Shown here: piece after piece, positions 38,101-50,529 of the stretch
Layout: the number at the start of each line of letters is the position of its first letter
Position numbering within the stretch: position 1 is the stretch's first letter
Assembly (NCBI RefSeq): GCF_037038585.1
Contig: NC_092520.1
Span: 121,986,001-122,050,000, forward strand
Direction of reading: 5' to 3'
Length of the DNA: 64,000 nt
Source: Patagioenas fasciata
Taxonomy: Eukaryota; Chordata; Aves; Columbiformes; Columbidae
The notes under the pieces: generated by a model
Told to the model about the DNA's origin: nothing
The model's database searches: none
The model's input: the letters and a program-made list of their open reading frames with translations, nothing else
Program-made: the position numbers and the translations under genes

Positions 38101-39189
38101 CCTAAAGTTGCTGTACTGAAGCCTAGTAGGGCATCCATGCGTCAGTCTTCTTCATCTGAACAATTAATGAGGCCGCCAAATAGAGGCACAGCAGAAGTGA
38201 GGATGTCAAAGAAACTAAGTGTAGTAACGATTTTTGTAATCTAAACATCTTTGCAAAAAGTCCTTAGCATGTGGCATTACTTTGTAAAGAGAGTTCTGCG
38301 TATCTGTGAGATAATGTATTTGGCTTAAACTGGCAATGATCATGTCTCTATCTGTGTATCAGCAGACAGACACCCTAGTGATTAATTATTTTTTTTATCA
38401 CATCTTTCGTTGTCTAATCTGTTCTCAGCACATTAGTTCATGTCTTTCAGGGGCTCTTCAAATAGTTTGTCCTTTAGAAGTTCTTCAAAAAGATCACCTT
38501 CAACAAAAGTTGTGTGGGCTCCCTCTGAAATGTTAACTGTCCTTAGATAACCAGAATAAAGTGTGTTCTACTAATAGTGAAAATCTTTTGTTTCAGCTCT
38601 GGACGGGACAGAAATACAATGCAACTTCATTCAAGACACCCACTAAGAGTATCAAGCTTTAGCCACTAATTTATTGAAAACAAGGTTAACCATTATATAA
38701 TACGGTTGTGGAAGGAAGTATAGTGTGGCTACTGAAAAACTGTCGTATTTCTGACTTTAAAAAGAGCTGTTACACTTTTTGTCCTGAGGTCTACACAATT
38801 CAGTTTCTGAGTTACTAAAAGATGTCTTTGTTCCACAAGTGATAAGCTATGACTTATTTTTAAGATTAATATTAGGCTCTGCAAACCTATATTAAATAGG
38901 ATTTAGTTAAGAAGGTTAAGCTTTGTGAAACAACTAAGTCTTGAAGTGAGATAAATTTATATGGCTCCCTTGCTAGATGAATCAGCAGTTCACAGTGATC
39001 CCAAATTTACCACTACAGAAAGTTATACTGACATGATAAAATATATAACTTGAGCAAAACACAAGATCATTACTTGAACTGGTACATGATAACATACCCC
39101 CCTACAAATCTAAAATACACTGGGCAAACCGTTTCTCCCCATTTTATAAGCCTATATAGGTTTTATAAAACAAATGCTCTGGCATTTGT
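26198..39189. other. Long AT-rich unassigned stretch
   Basis: These 13 kb hold no gene or transposon I can recognise. Simple sequence includes (TTTA/TTAG)n at about 31071-31099, a T-run at about 31922-31936, (CAAA)n at about 32226-32250 and scattered A-runs. Several overlapping short ORFs occur on both strands around 33022-33671, where base composition is more balanced, but none has a recognisable motif and open frames overlap on opposite strands. Conserved non-coding elements cannot be excluded without alignment. Confidence 0.55.
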
Positions 39190-39716
39190 GGGTGGATGGG
39201 AGGTGGGTTCCCAGGTATGGGCACAGCAGCGACTGCAGGAGGGCCCAGTGGCTGCCCAGTGGAGAAGTAGCAGCTCCAGGCAAGGAGCAGGGATTCCCCT
39301 GCAGCCTGTGAAGATCCCACAGCAGAACAGAGGAGAAATGGGAGTAGGAAGGAGCAAAGGAACAGTTATGAAATGACCATAACCACACATTTCCCTTTCC
39401 CTCCCAACCAACACCCATGGGTCAGGGTAATGGAGTCAGAAGCAAAAGAGAGAAGCTGAGCCTGGGAAAGGGGGGTGGAAAGGTGTTGCTTTATCACTTG
39501 CCTTTTTGTTTCTCGCTACTGAAATCTATTTTACTTGCCAAAAAGTTATTTTGCCAAGATGAGTCTGTTTTGCCCATAACACTAACTGGTGAGGAACCTC
39601 CCTCAGCTTTCTCATCCTATTTTCTTCCCTGCATCCTACTGACGACTGGGGGAATTGAGGAGGAGAATGAGCAGGTGGTTGCGAGTTTGGGTGTTAGTCT
39701 GGATTAATGTGCCACA
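39190..39716 (+). mobile_element. Decayed LTR of an avian-type endogenous retrovirus
   Basis: This stretch resembles a long terminal repeat common in bird genomes, read on the plus strand. Recognisable phrases in order are ATGAAATGACCATAACC (about 39368), a purine-rich part with AGAGAAGCTGAGCCTGGGAA (about 39450), GGAAAGGTGTTGCTTTATC, then GAGTCTGTTTTGCCCATAAC (about 39560), and a GAGGAGGAGAATGAGCAGGT stretch leading to a terminal GTGCCACA (about 39716). LTRs carry the promoter and poly(A) signals of the provirus. No internal retroviral genes adjoin it on either side, so it looks like a solo LTR. The usual AATAAA is not visible and the copy is heavily diverged. I assign it tentatively, from memory, to an ERVL-type family. 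The 5' boundary is approximate. Confidence 0.6.
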
Positions 39717-42700
39717 GAGGGAACAGATAGATTTTGAGTAGAAATCAGCTCTGGGATTAGATGTCACCATTCTGAGCAATGTGTGCATGCACATACATGA
39801 AGTGATAATTCTTACAGTTTGGACTTCAGTTCTATTTCTTTGGGATTTTTTTTTTTCTTCTGAGAAACTGAGATTTTAGATGCAAGTTACACAGACAGAT
39901 TTCACTCCATCACAACAACTGAAAAACCTAAATACAGATATAATAAACCAACATATATTAAAAAGTATTCCCATTAAAATAAAAAAAAACCCAACACAAC
40001 ACAACACACTGAATTTTGTCTGTGACCAATCACTATCAAGACTATTATTTACCCAGTCCTGTTTCACACATGCCTAATTTTAGGTGTGGATAATTTAATA
40101 TCAAAAAATCATGTAGCCATCATGTTTTTACATGATAAGCCTACCACTGAGTTCATTTAAGGTAACAGTCGACAAACATACCTCTTACTGAAGCTGCAGG
40201 CAATTTATATAGCTATGCTGTCACTTCTACAATTATAAGTTTGTGGATCCAATCTGGTCTTTAGTAGGTTAGTATAAAGAAAGTCACACTGCAAGTTGCC
40301 ACATCAGTCATGCTGACTTTATAGATGTAATCAGTTAATCAATGTCTGGTTAAGCTTTTCATCCCTACAGACACTGTGAAAGTTGACTGCAAATAAACAA
40401 TTCCTGGAGTTTGTTAGAAACTAATCTCAGTTAGATGCTTGCAATATATGAAAGTTGAACCAAGAGCCTGTCGGTTCATACATAGTGGCATAACCACAGG
40501 CATGTTATCAGCACAGTTCAGGGACAGATCATGGCTGGCACATGTAATGTAGGACTAGATTCATTTTGTACAACTCCAAAGCCAAGAGCTAATCTCTTCA
40601 GAAAAAGCTGCTGTGTAAGTACATGAGTTCCCATGAAAAATTAGGATTACTGGAGTTCAGCCATTAAGAAAGTTCAAATGCCACCTGTTTGACGATAGAC
40701 AGAAGTAACTGGTTTTTATATCTATCCAAGTAGTTGGAAGAAAGTCTGATGCATTTAATTCAGTTCCTCCTTACCGAGCTACACACTATCTGCTGCAGTT
40801 ACTAGCCAACCTCTAATTACATGTAAGAAACCTAAGAGATGAAACAAATCCAAAAAAAGCATTACAAATTCAGGAATATTGTATTCTCACTAGATCTCTC
40901 ATTAACTCTCAGTGGTCATGTTCTTTAAAATACAGCTTCATCATGGCTTGTTTGTGACTGAAATAAACAAAAACTATTGCACTAAGCAATAACAATTTCC
41001 TGTTTCAAGCATAATACCTGTGATTGAGTGATATTCTGAACAAAAAAAAAAAAGCGATTGAAGGTTTGTATTGCTCTAAGTGGTCATATGTGCAACTACA
41101 GCAAACATCGCTTTTGCAAAATAATTCAAAACACTGACGCATAATTTCTTCTGTTTTGTTTCTGAATCTACGAAATATACAACTGGCTGCCTCTTTCGTT
41201 ATCAAGGCAAATTAACGTGGCTTTTATCAAGATAGAAGAACTGGGAAAATTTGAGGGAAGGACAAGGAGAGCAGAGGATTCAGTACTTCAATAAGCTGAT
41301 CCTTCCAGCTTTGGGAAGGTTTCCATTTCTTCATCCTGCAGACCATGACATCTCATAAATAAGTGGCTGCAGAATTACCAGTATCACTGAAGTTCATTCA
41401 ATGAGATTTGCTCTACATCCTCTTGCAGCTGTCAGTAGAAAGTTTATTGGAGAAAACCTGCAGGACATCATTTCATTTATAGGCATATTTTTAAAAAAAA
41501 AGGAAAAGAGACTTCTGTCTTTGTCAAAGAAATTCCCATTTTGGACATAAGGAAAAAAAAAAGTAAAGTGTGAATGAAGTTTCAATTCCATGCTTTGCTA
41601 TACAAAGAAAATCAATAAATTGAATTAAAGAGAAATATTTTCAAAAGTGAGTAATCATCTTCAGCTGCTCTGGGAAAGCCAAGTTTTGGTCCAACATGCT
41701 TCAAATCCAGCAGCCAACAAAGACCATCTTTACACTTGCTGTCATATTAAACTGACAAGTAACACTCCGCTACTACTAAAACACAAAGGCATGCCAGATT
41801 CTACATCCCTCCTTAGAAAAAAAAAAAAAGTTATAAAATAAGATAACAGCTTTGGTAATGCTTAAAAAATGTGAGTGTTCTCCAGATCTGAATTAACATG
41901 CCTTTTAGAGCAATTTGAATTGGGGAAAAAAAAAAAAAAAGTGTCAGGCTATCGTTTGTCCACTTGCTAATAATTTCTGCTTGTTTTATTATTTCAAACG
42001 AGGCAAAAGAGCTACAGAAAAAGTTTATGGAGCTTGCTAGAGAAGCAGCCTGGACTTGGAAAGTGACAGCACAAGTCCCTAAGAGGAATGTTGTGATTAT
42101 CTTTTGCTTTCTCTGTACTTGTTCTTCAGTCAACTGTGAAAGTTCATTTTTTTATGTATTTGTTTCTTTCTTGATTTGATAGCAGAAACAAGAAGCTCAA
42201 GTCACCACCCACAGCTCATTGCATTCAAATTGCTACTAACAAGTGCATATATGCCTCCCATCTTTAAAGCATTTACAATGTAAATGCACCATAAGAGATA
42301 ATAACAAAGAGGAGCCCAAGACATAACTGACATCCTCCCCACCCCCTGCCCAAATGAACATGCCTTAAAGGGTCTTTGCCTGCTTTATTTACCATTTTAT
42401 TTCAGCAACTGAATAATTTCTGCATGCTCACACTCCTTCCAACTAAAAAAAAACCAAACAACCAACAAAAAAAAAACCAAGCAAACAAAAAAACCCACCA
42501 AAACCTAATCACTCCTAAATCAGAGAACCTCAAAGCTTTGGAGTCAAAGTTTTAACTTCTGGTACCTCAGTGTACTCTAGAAACTTTACATCACTGAAGA
42601 AAAAGGTCACTGGATCTCAATGATTAACACTCTCCTGCTTCACTAAATTATGATTTATAGCTTGATGTCTAAAACCACTATTTTTTCCTAAACTTTTATT

Positions 42701-42999
42701 TTTAAATTAGAGGCATCTGTGCAATTTTATGTGATATTTCAGCTGTATTTATAAGTGGAAGCTAGAAACAGAGACAAAAGTAGATTTTATATTATTTCTT
42801 TAAAAGGTCTGAAGCCACTATAAGTTTTTTTCTTAGGACAAGAGTGAGACACAGAGTTATTAACATTTGTTTGAGGTAATTTCTAAAATTAACCAACAAC
42901 TTTGCCAGAAGTAATGTAAACAATCAAAACTCATGGTAATATTTTGGTTTTAATACATATATAAAACTGAATAGATCTAAATCTTGTACAAGATTTGGA
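39717..42999. other. AT-rich unassigned sequence with A/C-rich simple repeats
   Basis: No gene is seen. Simple sequence includes (ACAAC)n at about 39991-40008, an A-run at about 41041-41052, A-runs near 41818-41829 and 41925-41940, and an A/C-rich block at about 42445-42506. Short open stretches around 41831-42179 overlap on both strands and are judged chance. Confidence 0.6.
42445..42506 (+). repeat. A/C-rich low-complexity block
   Basis: The segment consists of A-runs separated by C or CC (AAACCAAACAACC-like units). Similar blocks occur at 44672-44754, 54660-54700 and 63125-63200. This is low-complexity sequence, not a gene. Confidence 0.8.
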
Positions 43000-43091
43000 C
43001 ATGGTCCCGGGTTCTGGGTGGCTCTGATTGAGGGTAGGGGTTGGACCAGGTGGCCTCCAGAGGTGCCTTCCAACCCCAACATTTTTGTGAG
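43000..43091 (+). mobile_element. CR1 3'-end fragment
   Basis: The sequence GGTTGGACCAGGTGGCCTCC, then AGAGGTGCCTTCCAACCCCA and a decayed octamer (CATTTTTGTGAG), is the CR1 3' end in plus orientation. Only about 90 bp remain, so it is a severely 5'-truncated insertion. The open stretch on the opposite strand (42931-43200) is incidental. Confidence 0.85.
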
Positions 43092-44754
43092 GCTCAGTGT
43101 ATTCTACAGAAATTATCCTGTGACTGACCATCCAGATTTGATAAAATGCAAATGCAGCCATATTGTGTACAAGGCATTTATCCAAACTTGATGGAAGCAC
43201 ACTGTAACCTTATTGAGATTCAGCACCAGCAGTTTTTTTTTTTTTTTTAAATCAAATTAGAAAGGGAATAAAATGCAGATTAGTAGGTACAATTAAAACT
43301 TTGAATACTACCATTCAATTCCACCATTTTATCATTTGAACATACTTGTTTTTACAGTTTCTCTCACTAAAAGCTTTATATCCTCTTGCTCCAGAAATTT
43401 GATTCTCTTCTCCAAACCTAAATACGAAAGCTTAGTTTTCTGTTAAGTCATTTTTCAATCTGTTCAGCTCCATTAAACCTTTTGATATCTAATATTGTGA
43501 GATAATGATGCAGTGTATGTTTTTCAGATTAACATATTTAATGTTTTTTTCCCATCTCTTCCCTGTCCACCCAGTTTAATGATATATTACATCATGAATC
43601 ACCTAAATTTAAAATTGGTCAAAACATTTAAAAGCTAACAGGCAGAGACTGAGATTGCAGGACTCTGTAAAATAGCTCTCTTTTGAGACCCATACGGAAA
43701 TCACAAGATCAAAGGATCAACTTCATTGCTATGCCAAACCTAATTAAAGCCCCTCAATGTGAATAAAGGACATAACACTATGGGTTTTTTATATAGCTAA
43801 CTCCCATCTCTTAAGACCTGGAACATTAACTCTTCCTGACCTCTGCATCTGGAAAAAAAAAAAAAAAAAAAGGTGCTATTTTTGTTTTTGTACTAACCAT
43901 CTATAAGATAGAAGTAAAATGTTAAAACCTAACTTGAAAATAATAAATAAACTGTTCTTTAGTCAATTCTTCAACACACAAATTTCTCATAAAATATTAA
44001 GGTCTTGATCCAAACCCTTTAAGTACTTTGCACAGAAGGTGTTATAAACTTGAAATTGATTCAAAACAGGTTTTAAGTGAGAGGATAAGAAGCTCCTAAA
44101 AAATCAGAAGGCCTCCACTGCCAATGCACATATTTTATTTGAACACAGTTTTCACATTACTCGCTAATGAACAGCCTAGGAAATACTCCAGTAAATCTTG
44201 GATTTCAGAAAGCATAGATACATAAAATATTTGTAGTGTTCTGTTATGTGAAATGTTTTTTCAACATATCCTTCCTGTCATTTCACTTCTGTAAAGTAAT
44301 AACCATTTCCAGAGGAACAACAATGCTAGAAGCATCCAGAGATAATGAGTGAAAAGGAACAACTTTCTCTACCTAGACCATAAGTGAACCACAGGAACGT
44401 GGTCACAGCAATGAACTGAGGCCAAAAAACTGAAGATAGCAAAGCACATCAGGTACTTTCATGTATAGATCTGAGGAGCAAAGACCCCAAATGGAAGAAG
44501 TATTGACTGTATTTTGTGCATTGGTGTTGGAAACCATAACTAGTTCTGCAACTGAGGACTGTTTACTTTACCTCTGCATAATTCCAGGATTGTAGGACAC
44601 CCAAATCTGGCCTGGAAGCCCATTGCATAGACTTGTCTTTACATCAAAGTGACAGATCAAAACTTTGTGACCCAAAAAAAAAAAAAAAAAACCAAACCAA
44701 ACCAAACAAACAAAAAAAAAAATCACAAAAAACCAACCAAATAAACCCACCAAC
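43092..44754. other. AT-rich unassigned sequence ending in an A/C-rich block
   Basis: No gene is seen. There is a T-run at about 43233-43248, A20 near 43853-43872, and from 44672 to 44754 an A19 run followed by (ACCAA)n and A-runs. The last block abuts the CR1 fragment at 44755. Because CR1 ends in an octamer and not poly(A), the A-rich block is probably a separate simple repeat at the insertion site. Confidence 0.6.
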
Positions 44755-44822
44755 CATAGAGGGACCTCTGAAGGTCATGAAGTTCAACCCTCTGCTCAAA
44801 CCAGAGTCAACTAGAAGAGATC
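44755..44822 (-). mobile_element. CR1 3'-end fragment
   Basis: The plus strand reads ACCATAGAGGGACCTCTGAA, then GGTCATGAAGTTCAACCCTC, then TGCTCAAACCAGAGTCAACT. This matches the reverse complement of a CR1 3' terminus. About 70 bp are recognisable. It is non-coding and old. Confidence 0.8.
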
Positions 44823-47800
44823 AATGTTTCCACAAGCCATAACCACTCCTGGCAAGTTCTGGCAATGCTGCGCTGACTTTCCCTGCATTGTCAGTAATTT
44901 TACTTGTACATTTTTCAGGCAGAGTCAGAAAATGTTTCTAGATCTATATAAGCACTAAATCTAAATTAAACAAAAACACAGTGCTAATGCTGTCTGGCAC
45001 AAAAAAGCAAAGGGAAGGGAAGAGGGAATTGCTAGAGCAATCTTAATTCAAGTCTATTGTTTAAAGGAGCTAAAAGCATCATGCACAAATCTGTTCTTAT
45101 TTATTCAACCCTCCAGTTTGGGACACTTACATAACAGAGCATCTCTCCAAGCGTGGTGTAGCACAAGTAATTGGCAGGAATTGTATTATCTGCCCATCTG
45201 CTGCCATTATACTGGGCTTTCAAGCTTTCATGAATTATGTCCTTCTTAAAGGCCCAGGATTTCAATTCGTAACACCAGTTGCACTGGGCTGGAGTTGTTC
45301 CTTACTCACATTCCTAAAAAAGCACTGTAAGATTAGCTGTCTGAAGTACTTGTTCAATTGCACTAGTAGAGCTATTCAGACTGACTCTCCATTGGCAAAA
45401 TTGTAACAGACTTATATCTTCCCCTCATGCAAAGAAGGAAAAGCAGTAAGGCTATGCAAGGCTATATTTAACTCTCAAGTTTTGATCTATCCACAGGCTT
45501 CTGTGATTAACATTTCCTTCCATTCTAGTTGGCAATCTGAAGTCTGCAGGAAAAAAGCCACCATTCACCACCAGGTTTCACAAAACACCCATGATCTTAA
45601 AATACATTTTAAAATTACTTTGCATTTGTGCAAAATGGGCCTTAAGAAAATGTTGCAAAATGGACTTTGGATGCAATTCTCAGCACCAAAGTTATAGTAC
45701 ATTTTAAGAAGCAGAGAATAAGTGTGTTGAGTTTCAAATTTGGGAGTGGCTGGAAATCATTGTGCTGCTAAGAGATTTTTTGCTTGAGTCCCATATCTCT
45801 TTGCCCTTTTTTTTTTTTCCCTGAAAACTTAGAATAAATAAGATAATCTGTTTTGATTAAGATGCAGTGTGCTCTGTGCACAGGGTAAGGGTCAAGAGTG
45901 ATGCATCACTTTAATACTCAAAACAGGGCATTTCTCTTTGTACCAGAACTGTGCTATGAGTCAGCCGCACAAAAATGAATGTTAAGTCCTTCAAGGCAGG
46001 AAAACTCACAGAAACGGAGACTAAAGATTAAAATATTTCCCCCTTTAAAAGGCAAAGGATAAATGCAAATGTCTTTTATTATTTTGTTGAGGTAATCCAT
46101 TGCTAAACACACTTCAGGGTTTTACCTTTTTCCATTGCAAAATATCACTGGTTTAGAACTTGTGAGGAAATGCCCTATACTACTTCTCTGTTTCTTAAAT
46201 GAACCTTCAGCATTCTTTTTTTTAAACAGGTAAAACAGCAGCCTAGTAATTCAGTTTTTATCACGTGTACCCTCATTTACATGTTGAGTGGTGTTCAATC
46301 CGTGATCTCATCTTTCTCCGAAGAGATATTACTAAGATGCATAGTTCACTTACTAACTAGAACTTCCTGATCTATCTAAAAATCTTCTTGCTATATTGAG
46401 CTGAGTGAAAGTACTGGTGCTGCATCACTTTGGGATTTCTCTCACAGGAGCTCATCAAGTCTCATGCCTGTTGCTTTATTTAACTGTCACGTAGCTAATA
46501 ATCCTTCTCCACATAAGGTTCTGCATTTTGCAAAAGTGCTTTTCTTCCTCCACCTCTGATCAATCTCCAACCAAGATTTCTAATGTTGTTCTAAAACACA
46601 GTGCTGCACAGCCATCATCTAGATACTTGTTCACTGTTGTTTTCTGCCCTTGTTCTGATCAAAGATCCCATGTCTCTTTTACAGAATATGGGTTGTGTGG
46701 AGTTTTGTTCAGATATCAACTTAATTTCATTTTAAAAACCCACAGTTTACAAATATATTCCTTCTGTGGGTTCCAGTCAGTTGTCACTTCCCACTTCACT
46801 GTTGCAAGCTAATGCTGATCCACCCTCTGAGGCATTTGCAGTTAAGTTTAAGACCAAAAAAATGGAAGCATCAGTTAACTGAAACTTTTTATATCCATCT
46901 CTCAAATAATTTCAATATATTAATGACCTTTGTATTTTAAGCACTGATATCCAATATAGTAAGACGTACTGTGAATACATAAAGAATGAAATAGTGACCA
47001 ATATGTGCATGTATGTTGATACATGCACACTCTAGAGCGGGGTGGTCACTTACATTTTATTTGCCCCATCAATGATGACAGCAGATGTTAGTCAGAAAAA
47101 CTATTAAAAATATCAATATTAATTACTAAGAACTATTATAGAGTGGTAGAAGAAGTCACTAATTGCTATTTCTGCCCTATAGTTCCTTATTTGCTAGGAA
47201 AACTCTTTTGCATAGCAATAGTAATACTGTAATTACTTTCTTCAGCCTCCAGAAAGCAAACCCATATATGGGACCTTCAGCCACAGCTAAGGGCTATGCT
47301 CAAAAACTTCTCTGCTTGTTCCAACAATACCACAGTAGTTCCAAGGTACCTCCTTTCGCCATATATTCTACCTCATAAAAAACCAACATTATCCCAGTCT
47401 TAACAGCTATGCTCTTCTTACGACTTAAATTACACTTGCCTAGTCTGCATGTGGGAGAAAATCACCACATATGATGCCATTTATATTCTAGGTCTCTATA
47501 TGCATCTGCAACTTTGGATACTAAATTTCTGATTCATAACAATGGTAAAAACGTAACAACCACAAAGGTAACAATGGAATTGAACAGGTATCAGTAAAGG
47601 TTTGATTTGGTATTTGAGACTGATTTTTGATATTAGGATAGTAGAGTTGCCAAGTGGAAAATTAGAATCTTCTAAACTGTAAAGCACACAGAATTAAAGC
47701 TAAGAAAAGTTATTTGTATTGAGGTAGTTACATTGATACTTTTTTTTTTCTAAGCATCTAGGGTTAGCTTTTCTGTCTCCACAAGAGCCTCTGCCAGTAA

Positions 47801-50529
47801 GTATAACATTTGGTACCAAGCAGAAAAATTATAAGAGCATTTAAGAAACAGTGGGTTTGACTCTGTACTACTTGGACAACACATTAATTTCTTTTTCTAA
47901 CAGCTCTGTTACTAAATTTAGCTTAAAGCATGAACTTTGCTAAAGGTAAGCATAACAAAGAACAGGAAAGACAAAGCGAAATGTATCTAGTACCTGCCCT
48001 ATATCTGCAACCCTGCTGTGAGTGTAACCCCCATGTCCATTTAAGGGATGAGTTGATTCCCATTGAAGTGAACAATGACTACAGCAGACCTCAGTCTAAT
48101 GCAGATAAGAATCTTACAGAATTTGTATTTACAGTGAGAACGTGTATGAGGTTGATATTTTAAAATAATTTGCTAGTTTGAGTCAAGACCAGGTGACAAA
48201 ACCCAAACATCATCTGATTCTTCTATCAAACTATGCAAAGTTAAGCTGGTGCTCAGGGTCAGGTTCCAGCATCCCTGTCAAGTGGGTAGCAAGTATTTCA
48301 TAGCTGGCATGCCAGGATAGAAAAGTGCTCTCAGTAACAAAATGTGCTTTTTATAGATCCTTAATGTTTTACATTAAGAAGTTTGGTCACTTCAGTACAG
48401 CTGACCAACAGCTACTCTGTCAGGTCCTGTGATTTTTCTTTGGGAAGTTTCTGCAGGGAGATCACTACTTTTACCAGCATATAAATAATCAGATCTATTT
48501 TAATTGTTTACCGTGGTGTAATACCATTATTTGGTAGCTTTTGACTTCAATATTTTATTGCTTAAAATGCACTCCTGCCTACTTCAGACTAAACAAGATT
48601 AATTAGAGATATTCTGGTTTGATCTGTTCTGTCTTTTCTCAAACTCACAAGATTGCGACCACAAATAGATGGTTTACACATCCGGGAAGATTGTCCGGGA
48701 AATATATGAATGATTTACAAACATTCAGAAGGCTTTGTGAACTTCTCCTCAACAACTCCCACTCAAGAAATTATCTCCTATCCCTGCAAAATTGTCTCAA
48801 AGGTTCATTTCTGCATGCTGACCATGTTGATGGCAGGTGACGGATGCCTGGTGTACCACTGCTATAGCTTGCCTTCTGGGGGACTTTTCTCTAACCTCCT
48901 TCACATCACAGCATCAGCAGCATGCACATGAGGACTACTGAGGCACAAAGAACAAGAAGCACAACTTGAAAAGCACCAGTCTTCTGTTTGTAGATATAAC
49001 AGTCGAGGATGCCCAGCGTGAGTTTCAACCTGGCCATAGTAGCCCAGCGTGCAAAGCAGCATTGATCCCTGGCCACAAAGCCCTCACGGGAAGGCTTTTT
49101 GTTAGTTTGTATTTCTACGAGCTGGCTCTGGCTTACTGCTAGGTCCATCTTCAAACTGTTTTTTCCTGTTGCAGCATGTTTCTAGTACCTGCTGCATGGT
49201 TCGCTTGCACAGCACTGCTTAATATGAAGAGTTTATCATAATGAATACGATGTCTAGGAAGTGATTTCATCACAAAAAGTATCAAATGAAAACATTTCTC
49301 AGGTATTTTCTTATACCACTTCAAAGTCTTCATGATCAAGGCCGAATGTTCAGGTGTACAAGACTGTACAGTCATGACAGTGAATTCTCTATAAGATGTG
49401 ATATTATGTGTCTCATTAAGTCTTTCCACACATATGCAGCTACTGGTTTGTGAAAGAGTTAAATGAATTAAACAGAGGACAATGTATGAGAAAATATTTC
49501 CAATAAATATTTCCCTACTTATTCCCTTTAAACAGAAACAGGAATTATTTGGTTAGCAAACCCTTTGGTTTCGTTTAACAAATATGATGTAATGGGTTGT
49601 TATACAAACAATCTGGACTTTTCTCCCAAGATTGGCCTTCTTTGTGTTTATATCTTATACCACATTACTCTTTTCTTAGTTATGTTAAATGGTAACTAAC
49701 AAAAATGTGTTGTTGAATTATTAGCCAGGTAGTCAAGCTTTTTTTGTTTCATGCTGAATTTATTTCATCATTCCAAGTGGACTTCTGTCTGATTTTCAAA
49801 TACTGCGGAATGGTTGCAAGTCTAGTCTAACTCTTCTCTCTAACAGAAGAAACAGGGATCTCTGTTCTGAATAAACAAAGCCTCATTATTTATTTTTTGT
49901 TGTTGTTTTAAACCGGAGCTGATGAAACAGGAAAAATGTTTCTGGATGATTTTAAATGGTTTAAAACATATGTAAATGCTGGATTAAAAGATACTGTTGA
50001 AATGACAAAACTAACTAACTATGTTTCCTAAAACAGATGAAGTTTTTACAACTGTTCAATGGGAAGAAAACATATATCAAAGGCCAACCACCCAAATAAA
50101 GAGGAGAGTCATTTACTTAAAAACTTTTTTCAGTGCTGACTTCAAAGTTAACTCATGACCTTGGGCAATATAGGAAGATATCACTGAGGAAAAAGATATG
50201 AACTTTAATGAGTATAGTGCAAGTATACTTGTACCTGCCAGCACAGAAAGTATCGATTTCAACTGAATTAAACTTTTTTTTTCTTTTTTTTTCCCTTTTT
50301 TTTTTCTTTATTACTTCACTTTGGAATTACCAAGGGAATACATGTTGATACCCAGTTTATTTCTGTAAGAATTTAACTTGAATTAGAAACAGAATCAAAT
50401 CTTTAAGAGTTTGAATACTGGACTGGACCCAAGAATTTATGGCAAAATAAGCATGAATTTTTCAGATTTCAACATTCAAGTAATGAATTTTGTGTCCAAG
50501 AATGCTACTTAGCTTCACAAGTTTGCTAA
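44823..50529. other. AT-rich unassigned sequence
   Basis: No gene or transposon is recognised. A long pyrimidine tract of T-runs broken by C lies at about 50271-50311. Short ORFs (for example 46528-46812 plus, 48619-48931 plus in two frames, 48906-49429 minus) have no recognisable domain. Confidence 0.6.
50271..50311 (+). repeat. Polypyrimidine tract
   Basis: About 40 bases are T with a few C. It lies about 0.9 kb before the GC-rich island. It is low-complexity sequence that could form a purine-pyrimidine asymmetric structure, but nothing indicates a function. Confidence 0.85.

Noticed and set aside
39050..39707. ORFs of 83-108 codons on both strands
   Set aside because: They overlap the LTR relic and its flank. 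The G-rich LTR sequence lacks stops; no retroviral or host protein motif is visible.
43853..43872. A20 tract as a retrocopy tail
   Set aside because: No poly(A) signal and no recognised retrocopy sequence upstream; treated as simple repeat.
44568..44842. ORFs at 44568-44753 minus and 44633-44842 plus
   Set aside because: Low-complexity translations of the A/C-rich repeat (Lys/Asn-rich or Phe-rich).
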